A DNA stretch of 64,000 nucleotides from DASQZK01 sp963763215 (GTDB lineage Bacteria > Bacteroidota > Bacteroidia > Bacteroidales > GCA-2748055): contig CAVXNX010000005.1 of the NCBI GenBank assembly GCA_963763215.1, positions 310,001-374,000 of the forward strand. The letters are read 5' to 3'. Every line of letters starts with the position of its first letter. Position 1 is the first letter of the stretch. Both the position numbers and the translations under genes were made by a program. The notes below the pieces were generated by a model, which was not told where the DNA came from, did not search any database, and was given only the letters and a program-made list of their open reading frames with translations. Below, piece after piece: positions 21,207-32,851 of this stretch.

Positions 21207-22769
21207 ATGAATATTTCAAAAAGACAGTTCATACGGGGGCTGCTTTTACCCGGTTTGGTTGCGGCCAGTGTACTGCCGTCATGCCAGCGGCAGGAAGCCA
21301 GGGAGATCCGGATTAAAAATGTGGTTATCCTGATTGGCGATGATCACGCATCCGGGGTATTGGGATGCTACGGCAATCCCATTGTCCGGACGCCAAACCT
21401 CGACCGGCTGGCCTCCCGGGGCACCATCTTCACCAATGCCTATTCCAATGCCCCTGTTTGCAGCGCCTCACGTCAATCCTTACTGACGGGAAAGTACCCG
21501 CATTCCACCGGCGTAACGCTTTTAACCACGCCATTTCCCGATTCAGGGAACCTGACCCTGGCCGAAATCCTGAAACAGCATGGGTATGTTACCGGGGTCA
21601 TTGGCAAGACACACTTCAATAATTACCGGGATCAGCATCCTTCGCACCACGGATTCGATATCATGGTTGATGAGAAGGAGAGGCAGGAGTGGCTTAAGCA
21701 GAACCCCCCGCCACCCATACCCGATTCCATCAAAACACTTGGTCCATGGCGACCCTTCCGTGATCCCGCAAGAATATGGCTGAATGCCGATTATCTCCCC
21801 ACGGCGGAATGGGCCGAAGACGGTTCTGCGGCCTTTGATGCCCGGAAGGCCATCGAATTCCTCCGCGCCAACAAAGACACGTCCTTCCTCATGTGGGTGG
21901 GATTCCACGAGCCGCATTCCCCGTTTAATTTCCCGGTGGAGTACCGGCATAAATATAATCCGGCCGATATGCCGGTTCCCGAGGGCAGTCCCGAGGATGA
22001 CCGTTTCATCCCGGCCATTTTCCGCGACCTGACCAAAAAGGACAAACAGGGCATTATCGCTTCCTACTATACTTCCGTGGAATACCTGGATGAGAATGTC
22101 GGAAAGATCATGAATGAGATCGACAGGCTCGGACTGGACGACAACACCCTCGTGATTTACCTGGGCGACCAGGGATATCTTCTCGGCGATCACAAGCGTT
22201 TCGAAAAACATACCATGTGGGATCCGGCCATCAAGGCGCCCCTGATCTTTTATTCGGCAGGACTTTACGGAAAAGGGAAGAAAAATCCGGCTCTCGTTCA
22301 GTTCATCGACGTCGTGCCAACGGTGCTCGATCTGCTGAACATTAGCGTTCCGCCCGTGGTCCAGGGTAAAAGCATGCAGCCTGTGCTCGCGGGAACAAAG
22401 AAGGAAATCGATGATGTCGTTTTTGCCGAATTCCCCGTCGATAACAAAGCGATGGTGACCGACGGCACATGGAAGTACATCTTCACCACCGGGGCCCGTG
22501 ACCTCGGACAGGGTTATGCCACCGGTTACGGGCCGACAGGCATCCTCCAAAAACTCTACAATCTCAAGGAGGATCCCGGCGAGACCACCAACCTGGGCGG
22601 CAAACCGGAATACCAGGACAAGATCCGGAAACTCCGGAAAAAAATGATCGATATCTATATGGATACCTTTCCCGGGATCGACTCATTGCCCTCCGGTCTG
22701 ACCGATGTTGAAAAACTGGTCTGGTTTTGCCGGCCACCCGATAAAAATGCCAATATCTCAGCCAAATAA
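21207..22769 (+). CDS. Type I (formylglycine) sulfatase, exported lipoprotein
   Basis: Arylsulfatase-type enzyme (S1 family) that removes sulfate esters from glycans. I chose ATG 21207 (MNISKRQFIRGLLLPGLVAA) because it gives a KR-type Tat-like signal ending in a lipobox, VLPSC. Frame is open further upstream (to about 21027) but that would bury the signal. Metal-binding Asp pair in LIGDDHASG; sulfatase signature NAPVCSASRQSLLTGKYP, in which the Cys would become formylglycine (CxAxR variant of CxPxR); later residues GKTHF and GDQGYLLGDHKRFEKHTM. 520 residues, intact. The next gene (GH78) starts 3 nt after the stop. The substrate is probably a sulfated, rhamnose-containing glycan, inferred from neighbours. 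Confidence 0.88.
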   Translation: MNISKRQFIRGLLLPGLVAASVLPSCQRQEAREIRIKNVVILIGDDHASGVLGCYGNPIVRTPNLDRLASRGTIFTNAYSNAPVCSASRQSLLTGKYPHSTGVTLLTTPFPDSGNLTLAEILKQHGYVTGVIGKTHFNNYRDQHPSHHGFDIMVDEKERQEWLKQNPPPPIPDSIKTLGPWRPFRDPARIWLNADYLPTAEWAEDGSAAFDARKAIEFLRANKDTSFLMWVGFHEPHSPFNFPVEYRHKYNPADMPVPEGSPEDDRFIPAIFRDLTKKDKQGIIASYYTSVEYLDENVGKIMNEIDRLGLDDNTLVIYLGDQGYLLGDHKRFEKHTMWDPAIKAPLIFYSAGLYGKGKKNPALVQFIDVVPTVLDLLNISVPPVVQGKSMQPVLAGTKKEIDDVVFAEFPVDNKAMVTDGTWKYIFTTGARDLGQGYATGYGPTGILQKLYNLKEDPGETTNLGGKPEYQDKIRKLRKKMIDIYMDTFPGIDSLPSGLTDVEKLVWFCRPPDKNANISAK

Positions 22770-22772
22770 GAC

Positions 22773-25681
22773 ATGTTGAAACGACTTTTTGCAGGACTGA
22801 CCCTGCTTTCCTTAATGGGATTGTATGCCTGTCACCATCCCGAAAAGATCCCCGGAGAAAAGGGGAATGCCCAACTGGTCTGGTCGGATGAAACCGGACA
22901 GGGGAGACAGGTCTACCTCGTTTTTCGCAAGGATTTTGAAGCCGGACAAAATGCCGGAGGGACGATCAGCCTTTTTGCCTGGTCGCGGTATCATCTCAAT
23001 GTGAACGGTGTGTTTGTGAATTTTGGTCCTGCACGTTCTTACCCTGATTCACCGGAATATGACACCTATGATTTAACGCCTTACCTTAAGGAAGGTCATA
23101 ACTTCATCACTGTTGAAGTCATGAACAACGGGGTTTATACCTACCAGGTTCCCGAACATAACGGTCTGTTTATCTCATGGGGCCGGGTTATGAGTTCATC
23201 GGGGAGCATCGGTCTGGCCACGCCGGGCGACTGGAAGGTTCTGAAACTGAAGGGATATGACGCCACTTCACCCAAAATGACCTTTGCCACCGGTCCTCTC
23301 GAGAGTTATGATGCGAGAAAGGATCCTGCCGGATGGAACGGACCTTCTGCCGACACGAGCCAATGGCAGGATGCCGTGGTGATGCGTGATCAGAACCAGC
23401 TGGGGGCCTTCAAAACCAGGTCGATCCCATACCTCACGCAGGATGCCGTTGTCCCGGAATCCTGCAAGGGGATCTATGTCCTCAAAAATGACGAAGATAT
23501 CTACTCATTCAGGGTGCAGGCCTCCGACAGCACGCGTCAGGCATTTAACAGCAACCGTATTGCTTTTGCCTATACATGGATTTGGTCGCCGGAGGACCAG
23601 AAGATCGGTGCCGGTCTTTGGTGGGGTGATTTCTACGTCAATGGCAAAGGCCCCCTGGTCCGGTATACCACCGATCCCGATAAATTTTACCGCAGGGATT
23701 ACACCCTGGATCTCAGGAAGGGATGGAACTCCTTTTTTGTCCGATACGGCATCGTCTGGGCTTCATGGGACTTTTACATGGCCGTGCCACGGTCTGCGGG
23801 ACTGATTTTTTCCCCTTCCCGGCAAAAAGATTCCCCCGATGCCTTTATGGCCGCCGGACCTTTCCCTCCCTCAGAGGAACAGCGGGCAAAGGATCTCGAT
23901 GTTCCTTTCCGCGATCCCGCTGCAGCACTGGACGATTTCTCCGTGCACTGGGTACCGGAACCCCGGGAGAAAACAGCCGGCAATCCGGCCATGGAAGTGG
24001 CCTGGAGCAACTTTGAATCACCCCTTCCGTACGCCGCCTCGAAGGTGTCGGATATCGATATTCACCGTGCCGGTGAAGGGGGAACGGCCCTGATCTTTGA
24101 CATGGGAGGAAAGCAGCTCGGCCGCTTCTTCATCGATTACGATGCCCCGGAAGGGACCATTTTCGATATTGCCTTCACCGAGGACATGAACAGGAACAGG
24201 CCGTGGATCCTGAAGCGCTATGGCATTTACACAGCCACCCGGACCATCGCTGCCGGCGGGAAAGGACATTTCGAAACATTTAAGCCATACGGCCTCAGGT
24301 ACTTACAGGTCAATGTCAGGAATGGGGGCGGAGCTGTTCATATCGATAAGCTGGGTGTGGTCAGTCAGGTTTACCCTTATGATAAAGACGGGAAGCTTCA
24401 CGTGTTCCGATCCCATGATGAACAGGATCTGGGCTCTCGGGTGGAGAACCCTCAGGGTCTGTTCCGAAGATACCTACATCGATACGCCATTTCGCGAGCG
24501 CGGTCTCTATGCCGGTGACGCCCTGCCCGAATATGCCATAACCCTGGCCACCAGCGGGGATTCGAGGTTGATCATGCGAAGTGTCAGCATGTTCGCCGAT
24601 ATGTACCGCGATCTGATGCAGCCCGGCGCCGGAAAGGTCGAAGGAGAATGTGAACGGGATGGGCGACTTTCCGCTGATCACCCTGCAATTTTACGCCTGG
24701 GCCTTCAACCGCACCGGCGACATGGAATTCGCACGCCGCTATTACAAGGGATATAAAAACATGGTGGAGACTTATTTGAAAACCCGGACCGACAGCGGGC
24801 TCTTTAAAACGGGCGGGGCGTTTATCGAATGGACCCAGATCGACCGTTCTGCGACCCTCACCACCATGCAGTCGCTGATCATCCGCAGCCTCAGCACCAT
24901 GGCCTGGGTAGCCGGTAAAATCGGAGAAGACGCCGATGCTTCCGCCTTCAGGGCTGAAGCGGAAAAAGACGCGGCCACAATGCGAAAGCTTTGCTGGGAC
25001 AGCAAAAAGCAGGCCTACCGGGATGGTTATAAGGATGGAAAGCCGATGGATCACTATTACCCGATATCCAGCGCATGGCCGGTGCTGTTCGGGCAGACCA
25101 CCACCCTCCAGGACAGCCTGCTGAAGTCCCATTTCGTGAATACCCTGACCGATATCGGGGATATCGACCGCCAAAGGCAGACGACTCCCTATGGTGGTTT
25201 TTACATTCTCGGGGCGCTCTATGATATCGGGCAGGAAGATCTTGCCGAATATTTCATCCGCCGGTACTGGTCCCCCATGATCCTCAAATACGACGATACG
25301 GCATGGGAGAATTTTGGCGATGGGACCGAAAGCGGCGGCCAGGGTACCCTGAGCCATGCCTGGAGCGGATCACCGACCTACTACCTCACCACGAGGGTCC
25401 TCGGCGTTCATCTCGGGTATCCTGAGTTCACCGATCCCGACCGTGTTCTGATCGCCCCGCAGACCTCTTCCATAACCTGGGCACGGGGCACCGTTCCGCA
25501 TCCGAAAGGCGTGATCCATGTCGACTGGGAACTTCGCGACGGAATCCTGTTTCTCGACTATTCTGCTCCCCGGGGTGTGACGGTTGAGGTGAAGCCTTCA
25601 GGAATGCTCGCCGGGAAGAAACTGGTCCTGAATTCACGCGGAACTTTTCAAAAAATAATCTGTAAATTGGTGCTCGGTTAA
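22773..25681 (+). CDS. GH78-type alpha-L-rhamnosidase lipoprotein (two frame breaks)
   Basis: Lipoprotein (signal ending LMGLYAC) of about 970 residues with the GH78 plan: beta-sandwich binding region (WSRYHLNVNGVFVNFGPARS), Bac_rhamnosid-like region, and six-hairpin barrel with the catalytic segment EDTYIDTPFRERGLYAGDA, then GAFIEWTQIDRS and SGSPTYYLTTRVLGV. Breaks near 24404 (HV to SDPMMNRIW after dropping one T) and near 24647 (KVEG to NVNGMGDFP after dropping one base). Distinct in sequence from the GH78 at 12.5-15.3 kb, so the locus has two different rhamnosidases of this type. It follows the sulfatase with a 3-nt gap, so the two form an operon. Confidence 0.8.
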
Positions 25682-25785
25682 GGCTGTGAACATTCATTTC
25701 CAGGAAGATAATCATAAAGTGCAGATATTCCCGGCCTTAATGGCCTCCGGTACCTGCCTGCGATCCATCGAAAAACCCCATATCT

Positions 25786-28700
25786 ATGAAACGATTGCTC
25801 CTTTTGATGTTCATCTTCCTGGCTCTCACGGCTTGCGGACGGAAAGGTCATGAGGAAACCGGGAACCATTACCGCTCCTTTGCTTCGATCAGCCCCCTTT
25901 TTCCGGATCCGCCGGCCACATTCCGGACAGTCCCCTTCTGGGTCTGGAATGAAGATGTCACCCGCGAAATGATCGATGAACAGCTGGCCGGTTTTAAGGC
26001 CAGGGGATTCGGCGGTGTCTTCATCCATCCCCGTTACGGGCTCATCACCGATTACCTCTCGCCGGAATGGTACAGCCTGGTGGCGTATGCCGTCAGAAAA
26101 GCCGGCGAACAGGGGATCAAATTGTGGCTGTACGACGAAAATTCATATCCGAGCGGCTTTGCCGGCGGGCATGTGCCGGCCGAAATGCCCGAATCCTATA
26201 ATAAAGGGGTGGCATTGAAGCTGGTGGAAATGCCGGTTCTGAAATCCGATTCAACGAAAGTTTACCAGCATATTTTCCTGGTCAGCGAAGGAAAGATCAC
26301 CGACATCACGTCCAAAGCGAAAGACTTACGAGGGAAAACCAGGTGACTACAAGCTTTTTGAACTGGTCTTTTTTCCCCGTCACAGAGGTTTGGAGGATTT
26401 TCCTACGTCGATCTGCTTTATCAGGGCGTGACCCAAAAGTTCATCGACGTGACCATGGCAGGCTATGAAAAAACCATCGGGGATCAATTCGGAAGAGAAG
26501 TACCGGGGATCTTCACCGATGAGCCGAATATTCAGCCTCCCGGACGCGGGACCATCACGCTGGACGCCCGATCTCTACACCTGGTTCAGGAAAACCTGTG
26601 GATATGATCTCGCTCCCAACCTCATGAGTTTGTTTGAAAAAACCGGAAACTGGCAGAAAATACGGCACGATTATTACTCCGTGCTTCTCGATATGTTCAT
26701 CCAGCGGTGGTCCGTCCCGTGGCACGATTATACTGAGAAAAAGAACCTGGAATGGACAGGGCATTACTGGGAGCACAGCTGGCCGGACCCCTCTCCGGGA
26801 AGCGACAATATGGCCATGTATCCCTACCACCAGATACCGGCGATCGATATGTTATTCAATACGGAATCGGACCGTCCCGACCAGTTCGGGAATGTCAGGG
26901 CGGTCAGGGAACTGGCCAGTGTGGCCAACCAGTTTGGCCGAAGCCGGGCGCTCAGTGAGACCTATGGCGGTTCAGGATATGAACTGGATTTTGCCTCAAT
27001 GAAACGAAACGGGGACTGGGAATATGCGCTCGGCGTAAACTTCATGAACCAGCACCTGTCGTACCAGTCGATGCTGGGTGACCGTAAACATGACTTTCCC
27101 CAGACCTTTTCCTACCATGCCCCATGGTGGAATGAATATCCCGTGGAAGCCGATTATTTTGGGCGACTTTCCCTGGCGCTTTCTTCAGGAAACCAGGTGA
27201 ACCGGACTGTGATCATCGAACCCACCACCACGGCATGGATGTATTACACGCCGGGCCGGAGAAATCCGGAACTCAATTCCCTGGAAGAGGGATTTCAGGA
27301 GGTTCATCGACGGGCTGGAACGTGAAAAAATTGAGTATGACCTCGCCTCCGAAAAGACCATGAAGGATTTTGGACGGGCTTCCAAAGCCAGACTGTCCAT
27401 TGAAAAGCGTTCGTACGACCTGGTGATCCTGCCCGGAAGCCTGCAAAACGTCGATAAATCAACGGCCGACCTGCTGGAGAACTACCTCGGATCGGGCGGA
27501 AAGATCCTGTCTTTTGCCGAACCTCCAACCTTTGTCGATGGCAGCCTTTCGGAACGGATGGCCGAGTTAAAAAAGAAATACCGGAAGAGCTGGTTTGAAG
27601 CCAAAGAAATCAGTGATCCTGCTGTTCTCCAGATGCTGGATAACGGAAAGATCCATATCCCGGATGCTGCACGGTCGGCCGACAGTGTTTATTACATGAG
27701 GCGGGAGCTTGAAGACGGACAGATTCTTTTCTTTGCCAATTATGAGCGGGATGCGCAGAAAAATTTCACCGTCAACCTTGCCGGCATGAAAGATATAGTC
27801 GAAATGGATGCCATAAACGGTAAATACTACAACGTCAGTTTCTCCCGGTCGGGTGACGGGATCTCTTTCCCCGTCCATCTCGGGGATGCCGGAAGCTTCC
27901 TGTGCTTCGCCTCTTCCAGGAAGATCGCGGTGGAACGGGCCGAACGGGAATCATGGTCCCCGCAACGTCCCATCGAATCCCTCTCCACGGAGGTCAGGAG
28001 GGAAAGTCCAAATGTGATGGCCCTCGATTACTGCTATCTCGATTTTCCGGATGTCAGGGGCGACGGGGACACGCTGTTCTATTACTACACGGCCCACGAC
28101 AGGATCTTCAGGCATTACGGTTTCAAGGAAAATCCGTGGTTCTCCTCGAGCCAGTTCAAAAATGACATTTTAGACCGGGACACCTTCGGCATCCATACCG
28201 GCTTCAAGGCGACTTTTCCCATCAGCATCGAAGAAAATACCAATGTATCGGATATTTCCGTTGTGGTAGAACGTCCCGAACTCTACACGGTGATGGTTAA
28301 CGGTCACACGCTGGTCAGGAAGGATAATGACTGGTACCTCGATAAGGGGACCGGTGTTTTTCCTGCCGGACAATATCTGCGGGAAGGAGAAAACCTCATC
28401 GATATTGTGGCGGCTCCTTTCTCCGTCAGGATGGAGCTGGCGCCGGTGTTCCTCATTGGCGATTTCGGGGTGGTGCCGGCACGGCGGGGCTGGAAGCTGA
28501 CCTCTGAGATGCCGGTGGTTTACGGCTCCTGGAAAAACATGGGCATGCCGTTTTACCCCGGTGATGTCGGATATACGCGGATCATCAATGTCCGTGAAGG
28601 GACGAAGGCCAGGGTTGTTCTCGGCGACTGGAAGGGGACCGTGGCCAGGGTTGACGTGAACGGGACCCTTGCCGCCATTCTCGGCTGGCCTCCCTATCAG

Positions 28701-28919
28701 GCCGATATCACCCCTTACCTGAAGGACGGGGAAAACAGGGTCACCGTCACGGTGACTGGGTCTCTGAAAAACCTGATCGGACCGTTCCATTTTGTAAAGG
28801 AAAAAGGTCTTGTCACGCCCTGGAGTTTTAAATATGCACCTGAACAGCAACCTTCAGGCAGTGATTACGATATGGACGCGTACGGATTGTTCAGCGAATT
28901 TAAGATCCTGACCGATTGA
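25786..28919 (+). CDS. GH106-like alpha-L-rhamnosidase lipoprotein (about four frame breaks)
   Basis: Lipoprotein (MKRLLLLMFIFLALTAC) of about 1040 residues. The N-terminal part (PFWVWNEDVT, FKARGFGGVFIHPRYG, LYDENSYPSGFAGG) and middle (GIFTDEPNIQPPG, WTPDLYTWF, LSETYGGSGYELDF) follow the GH106 alpha-L-rhamnosidase family (PF17132 type). The C-terminal part has a galactose-binding-like sandwich (VYGSWKNMGMPFYPGDVGYT, LKDGENRVTVTVTGSLKNL). Four breaks are seen: near 26328, near 26390 (net shift, possibly two errors), near 26550 (to RWTPDLYTW) and near 27300 (GFQE to FIDGLEREK). Catalytic residues were not assigned. It lies about 100 bp after GH78 in the same direction. An unrelated GH106-like enzyme of other specificity is possible. 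Confidence 0.65.
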
Positions 28920-28971
28920 CAGCGAAGAAGTGTGAAACGGCTGGGATATGAACGACTTTAAAAATTTTGAA

Positions 28972-31746
28972 ATGAAAAATGGATTGTTATTGATTTTAGG
29001 GATTACCCTCCTGGTTTCGTGTGGCAGGAATGAGTCGTATAAAGTGACGAAGGACGGCGTGAGCCTGAACGTTGACGGGCATTTCCTTAACGTATCCGTT
29101 TACCGGGATAATATTATCCGGGTGACTTGCTCGGCGATGGATACCATGCCACATAAAAGCCTGATGACGGTCCTGAAAAATCCCCTTCCCACGCGATGGG
29201 ATTACTCGGATTCCGCGGGAAACATCATCATTTCAACGGCCAGGCTGAAGGTGAGTATCAATAAAAAGACCGGTCAGGTCAGTTATTTTGATCAGAACGG
29301 CAGAGCGGTTCTCCGGGAAGAGGAGGGAGGGGGCCGCACCCTCGAACCGGCAGAGGTCATGGGCGAAAACACGTATCATGTCGGGCAGAAATTTTACTCC
29401 CCTGAGGATGAAGCACTTTACGGTCTCGGGCAGCACCAGAATCACCTGATGAACTACAAAGGATATGATGTGGATCTGTGGCAGGACAACATGGAAGTCG
29501 TGGTTCCGTTCCTGGTTTCGAACAGGGGATACGGGATTCTCTGGGACAACAATTCCCGGTCGAGATTCGGATCGATGAAGGATCCGGAAGCCATTCCGTT
29601 CACTGATTTTACCTCGGCAAAGGGGAATGCGGGAAAACTCACCGTTTCCTGTTATGTGAATGATTCGCTGGTGGTGACAAAAGAAACCTCTTCATTGCAT
29701 TTTAGCGTGACCGACAGCATCCTCCCGGAGCCATCTGGCGAGCCGACAGCCGGCTGAAGGTGGTTTGGGAAGGTAAAATTACCGTCCCGGAAACCGCCAT
29801 GTACGAATTTGTCAAAGTCGCCGACGGCGAAACCTGGCTTTCCATCAACAAGGACACCATCATCCATAACTGGGTGCCTTACTGGGTCAAAACAGATGCC
29901 GGGCGGAAGGAACTCACCGCCGGAACTTCCTATCCCTTCAGGTATACCTGGCTGTCGCCCGGGAAGAGTGGCACTGTGGACCTGGAATACAGGAAGACCC
30001 GGACCAACATGAAGGAAATCTCGTTATGGTCCAATGTGGGTGACGGCATCGATTATTATTTCGTGTACGGTCCGGCGGCCGACTCCGTCATTTCCGGTTA
30101 CCGGCTGTTAACCGGGACCGCTCCCATGATGCCCGAATGGGCGCTTGGATTCTGGCAATGCCGCGAGAGATACAAGACCTCTGCAGAGATCCTCGATATC
30201 CTGAATACGTTCAGACAGCACCACATTCCCATCGACAACATCATCCTCGACTGGCAATACTGGAAAATCCCCCAGTGGGGCTCACACGAATTCGACCGGA
30301 GCCGCTTCCCCGATCCAAAAGGGATGATCGAAAAGATCCACGATAAGTACCATGCGCATTTTATGATCTCCGTCTGGCCGAAATTTTACAAGGGCACCGC
30401 CAATTTTGATTCCCTGGAGAGTCATGGATATCTCTACCCGGAAAACATCCGTCAAAACACGCAGGACTGGATGGGGTACACGTATTCCTTTTACGACGCC
30501 TTCAACCCCGGGGCGCGGAAAATGTTCTGGGACATGATGTCGGAAAAATTGTTTTCCCTGGGCGTCGATGCCTGGTGGATGGATGCCACCGAACCGGAGA
30601 TGGTGGCCGATCTTCATCCCAAAGAAAATGCCGAACGGATGAACCCGACCTACCTGGGCACCGGGGCCCGTTATCTGAACGCCTACTCCCTCCTGAACTC
30701 GCAGGCCGTCTATGAAGGCCAGAGGTCAGTGGCTCCCGATCAGCGTGTTTTCATCCTGACCCGTTCAGCCTTCGCCGGTCAGCAGCGCTATGCTTCAGCC
30801 ACCTGGTCGGGCGATATCGCCTCACGGTGGTCGGCCCTGAAACGTCAGATCCCGGCAGGTCTGAATTTCAGCATTTCCGGCATTCCCTACTGGACAACCG
30901 ATATCGGTGGGTTCACCAATATCTGGGACCATTCCGATCCCGAATGGCATGAACTCCAGGTCCGCTGGTTCGAATACGGGACGTTCTGTCCGCTCTTCAG
31001 GGTTCATGGCCAGTACAACTATCGCGAAATGTGGGAATTTGGGGGCTTCGGAAGTCCCGCTTACAAGGCCCAGCTGAAGTTCGACAAGCTGCGATACCAG
31101 CTTATGCCCTATATCTATTCTCTCGCCGGATGGGTCACACAGAACGATTACACCATCATGAGACCTCTGGTGATGGATTTCCCGGATGACCAGGCGGTGA
31201 CTGGATATCGGCGACCAGTTCATGTTCGGACCGGCGCTGCTGGTGTGCCCGGTCACCGAATACAAAGCCCGGTCGCGTGAACTGTACCTGCCCGAAGGCG
31301 GATGGTATAATTTCTGGACAGGAAGTTTCCATAAAGGCGGGGAAAACGTCCTGATGCCGGCTCCCCTTGACGAAATTCCGCTTTTCGTCAGAGAAGGAAG
31401 CATTCTCCCGGTCGGTCCTGAAATCGAATACACCCGGCAAAAACCCGAAGATCCTCTTACACTTTATGTCTACAGCGGAAAAGATGCTTCGTTCGCCTAT
31501 TATGAAGATGACGGACTGACGTTCGAATATGAGAAAGGACAGTTTGCCGTCATTCCGTTCCAATGGGATGAGGGATCACATACCCTGAATATCGGCAAAC
31601 GCCTGGGAGGTTACGAAAAGATGCCCGTCGGAAGAACCATCCGGGTTGTACTCATTTCGCCTGAAAAACGTGTTCCCTTCCCCGAGACGCAGAGTTTTGA
31701 CAAGGTCGTGACCTATGACGGGAATCCGGTGACCCTCAAATTCTGA
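28972..31746 (+). CDS. GH31 alpha-xylosidase/alpha-glucosidase-like lipoprotein with PA14-like insert (two frame breaks)
   Basis: GH31 enzyme, retaining, acting on alpha-xylosyl or alpha-glucosyl ends. The start ATG 28972 gives MKNGLLLILGITLLVSC, a lipoprotein signal; an in-frame ATG at 28948 is possible. The N-terminal GH31 sandwich (YGLGQHQNHLMNYKG) is interrupted by a PA14-like segment (RLKVVWEGKITVPETAMYEF, DGETWLSINKDTII) before the barrel. Nucleophile Asp in WWMDATEPE; acid/base Asp in ATWSGDIASRW; IILDWQYW and FRVHGQYN also match. Breaks: near 29731 (one base missing; repair gives GAIWRADSRLKVVW) and near 31200 (one extra base; repair gives AVLDIGDQFMFGPALLVCPV). About 925 residues. 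PA14 inserts are known in bacterial GH31 alpha-xylosidases. Confidence 0.82.
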
Positions 31747-31848
31747 CCCGGTTAGGGAAGAGATGACCTGCACAATAGGAAGGATGAACCTGCGAACAGG
31801 TGCGAAATGTGGTTGAATCTATCGCCGGGACACAGTGTCCTGCATTGA

Positions 31849-32565
31849 TCAGAACCCGATCACCGGAACTTCGATAAACAGAAGGAAGGAGTCCCGTTCG
31901 GCATGAATGCTTATTTCGCCCTGGCCCGTGAGACCGATGGCATCCCTTTCCTGGAGGAGTTCACCGTCAATTTCGGCATGGCCCGTGATGACGAAGATGT
32001 ACATTCCGTTCTCGGCGAGGTGTTTGGTATAGACCATCCGGCGACCTTGTTCGGGTTTTGAGAGGGAAAGAAAGGCATTTTGATTGATCAGGGCCGTCTT
32101 GTCGTCCGGGTCGGGGGAAACGAGCATCCGGATTTTGTTCATGAGATCCGTGCGGTCGTATTTCATCTGGGCATACCGGGGTTCGGTATTCCGTGTCCGG
32201 GGAAAGATCCAGATCTGCAGGAAATTGCATGGTTCATGGTCTGAAGGATTAAATTCCGAATGATGAATGCCGGTGCCGGCCGACATCAGCTGGACTTCAC
32301 CCTCGCTGATCACACTGCCATTGCCCATGTCATCGCGGTGTTGCAGTTTTCCCGAGAGGGGTATGGAGATGATCTCCATGTTGTCGTGCGGATGCGTGCC
32401 AAAGCCTTTGCCCGGGGCAACGAAATCGTCGTTCAGAACCCGGAGAGCGCCAAAGTTGGTCCGTTCGGGGTCGTACCATGAAGCAAAACTGAAGGAGTGA
32501 TTGGTCTGAAGCCAGCCATGATCGGCCGATCCCCTGTCTTCGGCGCGGTGAATGATTTTTTCCAT
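31849..32565 (-). CDS. Pirin family protein
   Basis: Cytoplasmic bicupin of the pirin family, 238 residues, intact. The metal-binding His and Glu motif is visible as FGTHPHDNMEIISI and GTGIHHSEFN. Some pirins act as quercetin dioxygenases or as transcription cofactors; the function here is unknown. It converges with GH31 and diverges from GH116; there is no obvious operon partner. Confidence 0.85.
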   Translation of the reverse strand: MEKIIHRAEDRGSADHGWLQTNHSFSFASWYDPERTNFGALRVLNDDFVAPGKGFGTHPHDNMEIISIPLSGKLQHRDDMGNGSVISEGEVQLMSAGTGIHHSEFNPSDHEPCNFLQIWIFPRTRNTEPRYAQMKYDRTDLMNKIRMLVSPDPDDKTALINQNAFLSLSKPEQGRRMVYTKHLAENGMYIFVITGHAEIDGELLQERDAIGLTGQGEISIHAERDSFLLFIEVPVIGF

Positions 32566-32851
32566 GTTTTTTAAGCTGGGTTAGTGCACATTTTGTTGGA
32601 TAAACATCCCGGAGGCTGAAGGGTTCATTATCCCTGGCATTCCACTGGCCTCATGCAGAAATCTGGTAGAGCATGCCGCTGTGTCCGGATGATCAACTAC
32701 AGGGAAGGAAACGTGAAGTGTTTGGGCGGCGTTTGTATTTTTCAGGGAAATTCGGGAATTTTATGCAGCCACGGGAGCTGAGATAACAATCCTGAAAATT
32801 CACCGGATGGGCGTTTAACTGAAGAATTCAAATCCTGAAAAAACCGACATC

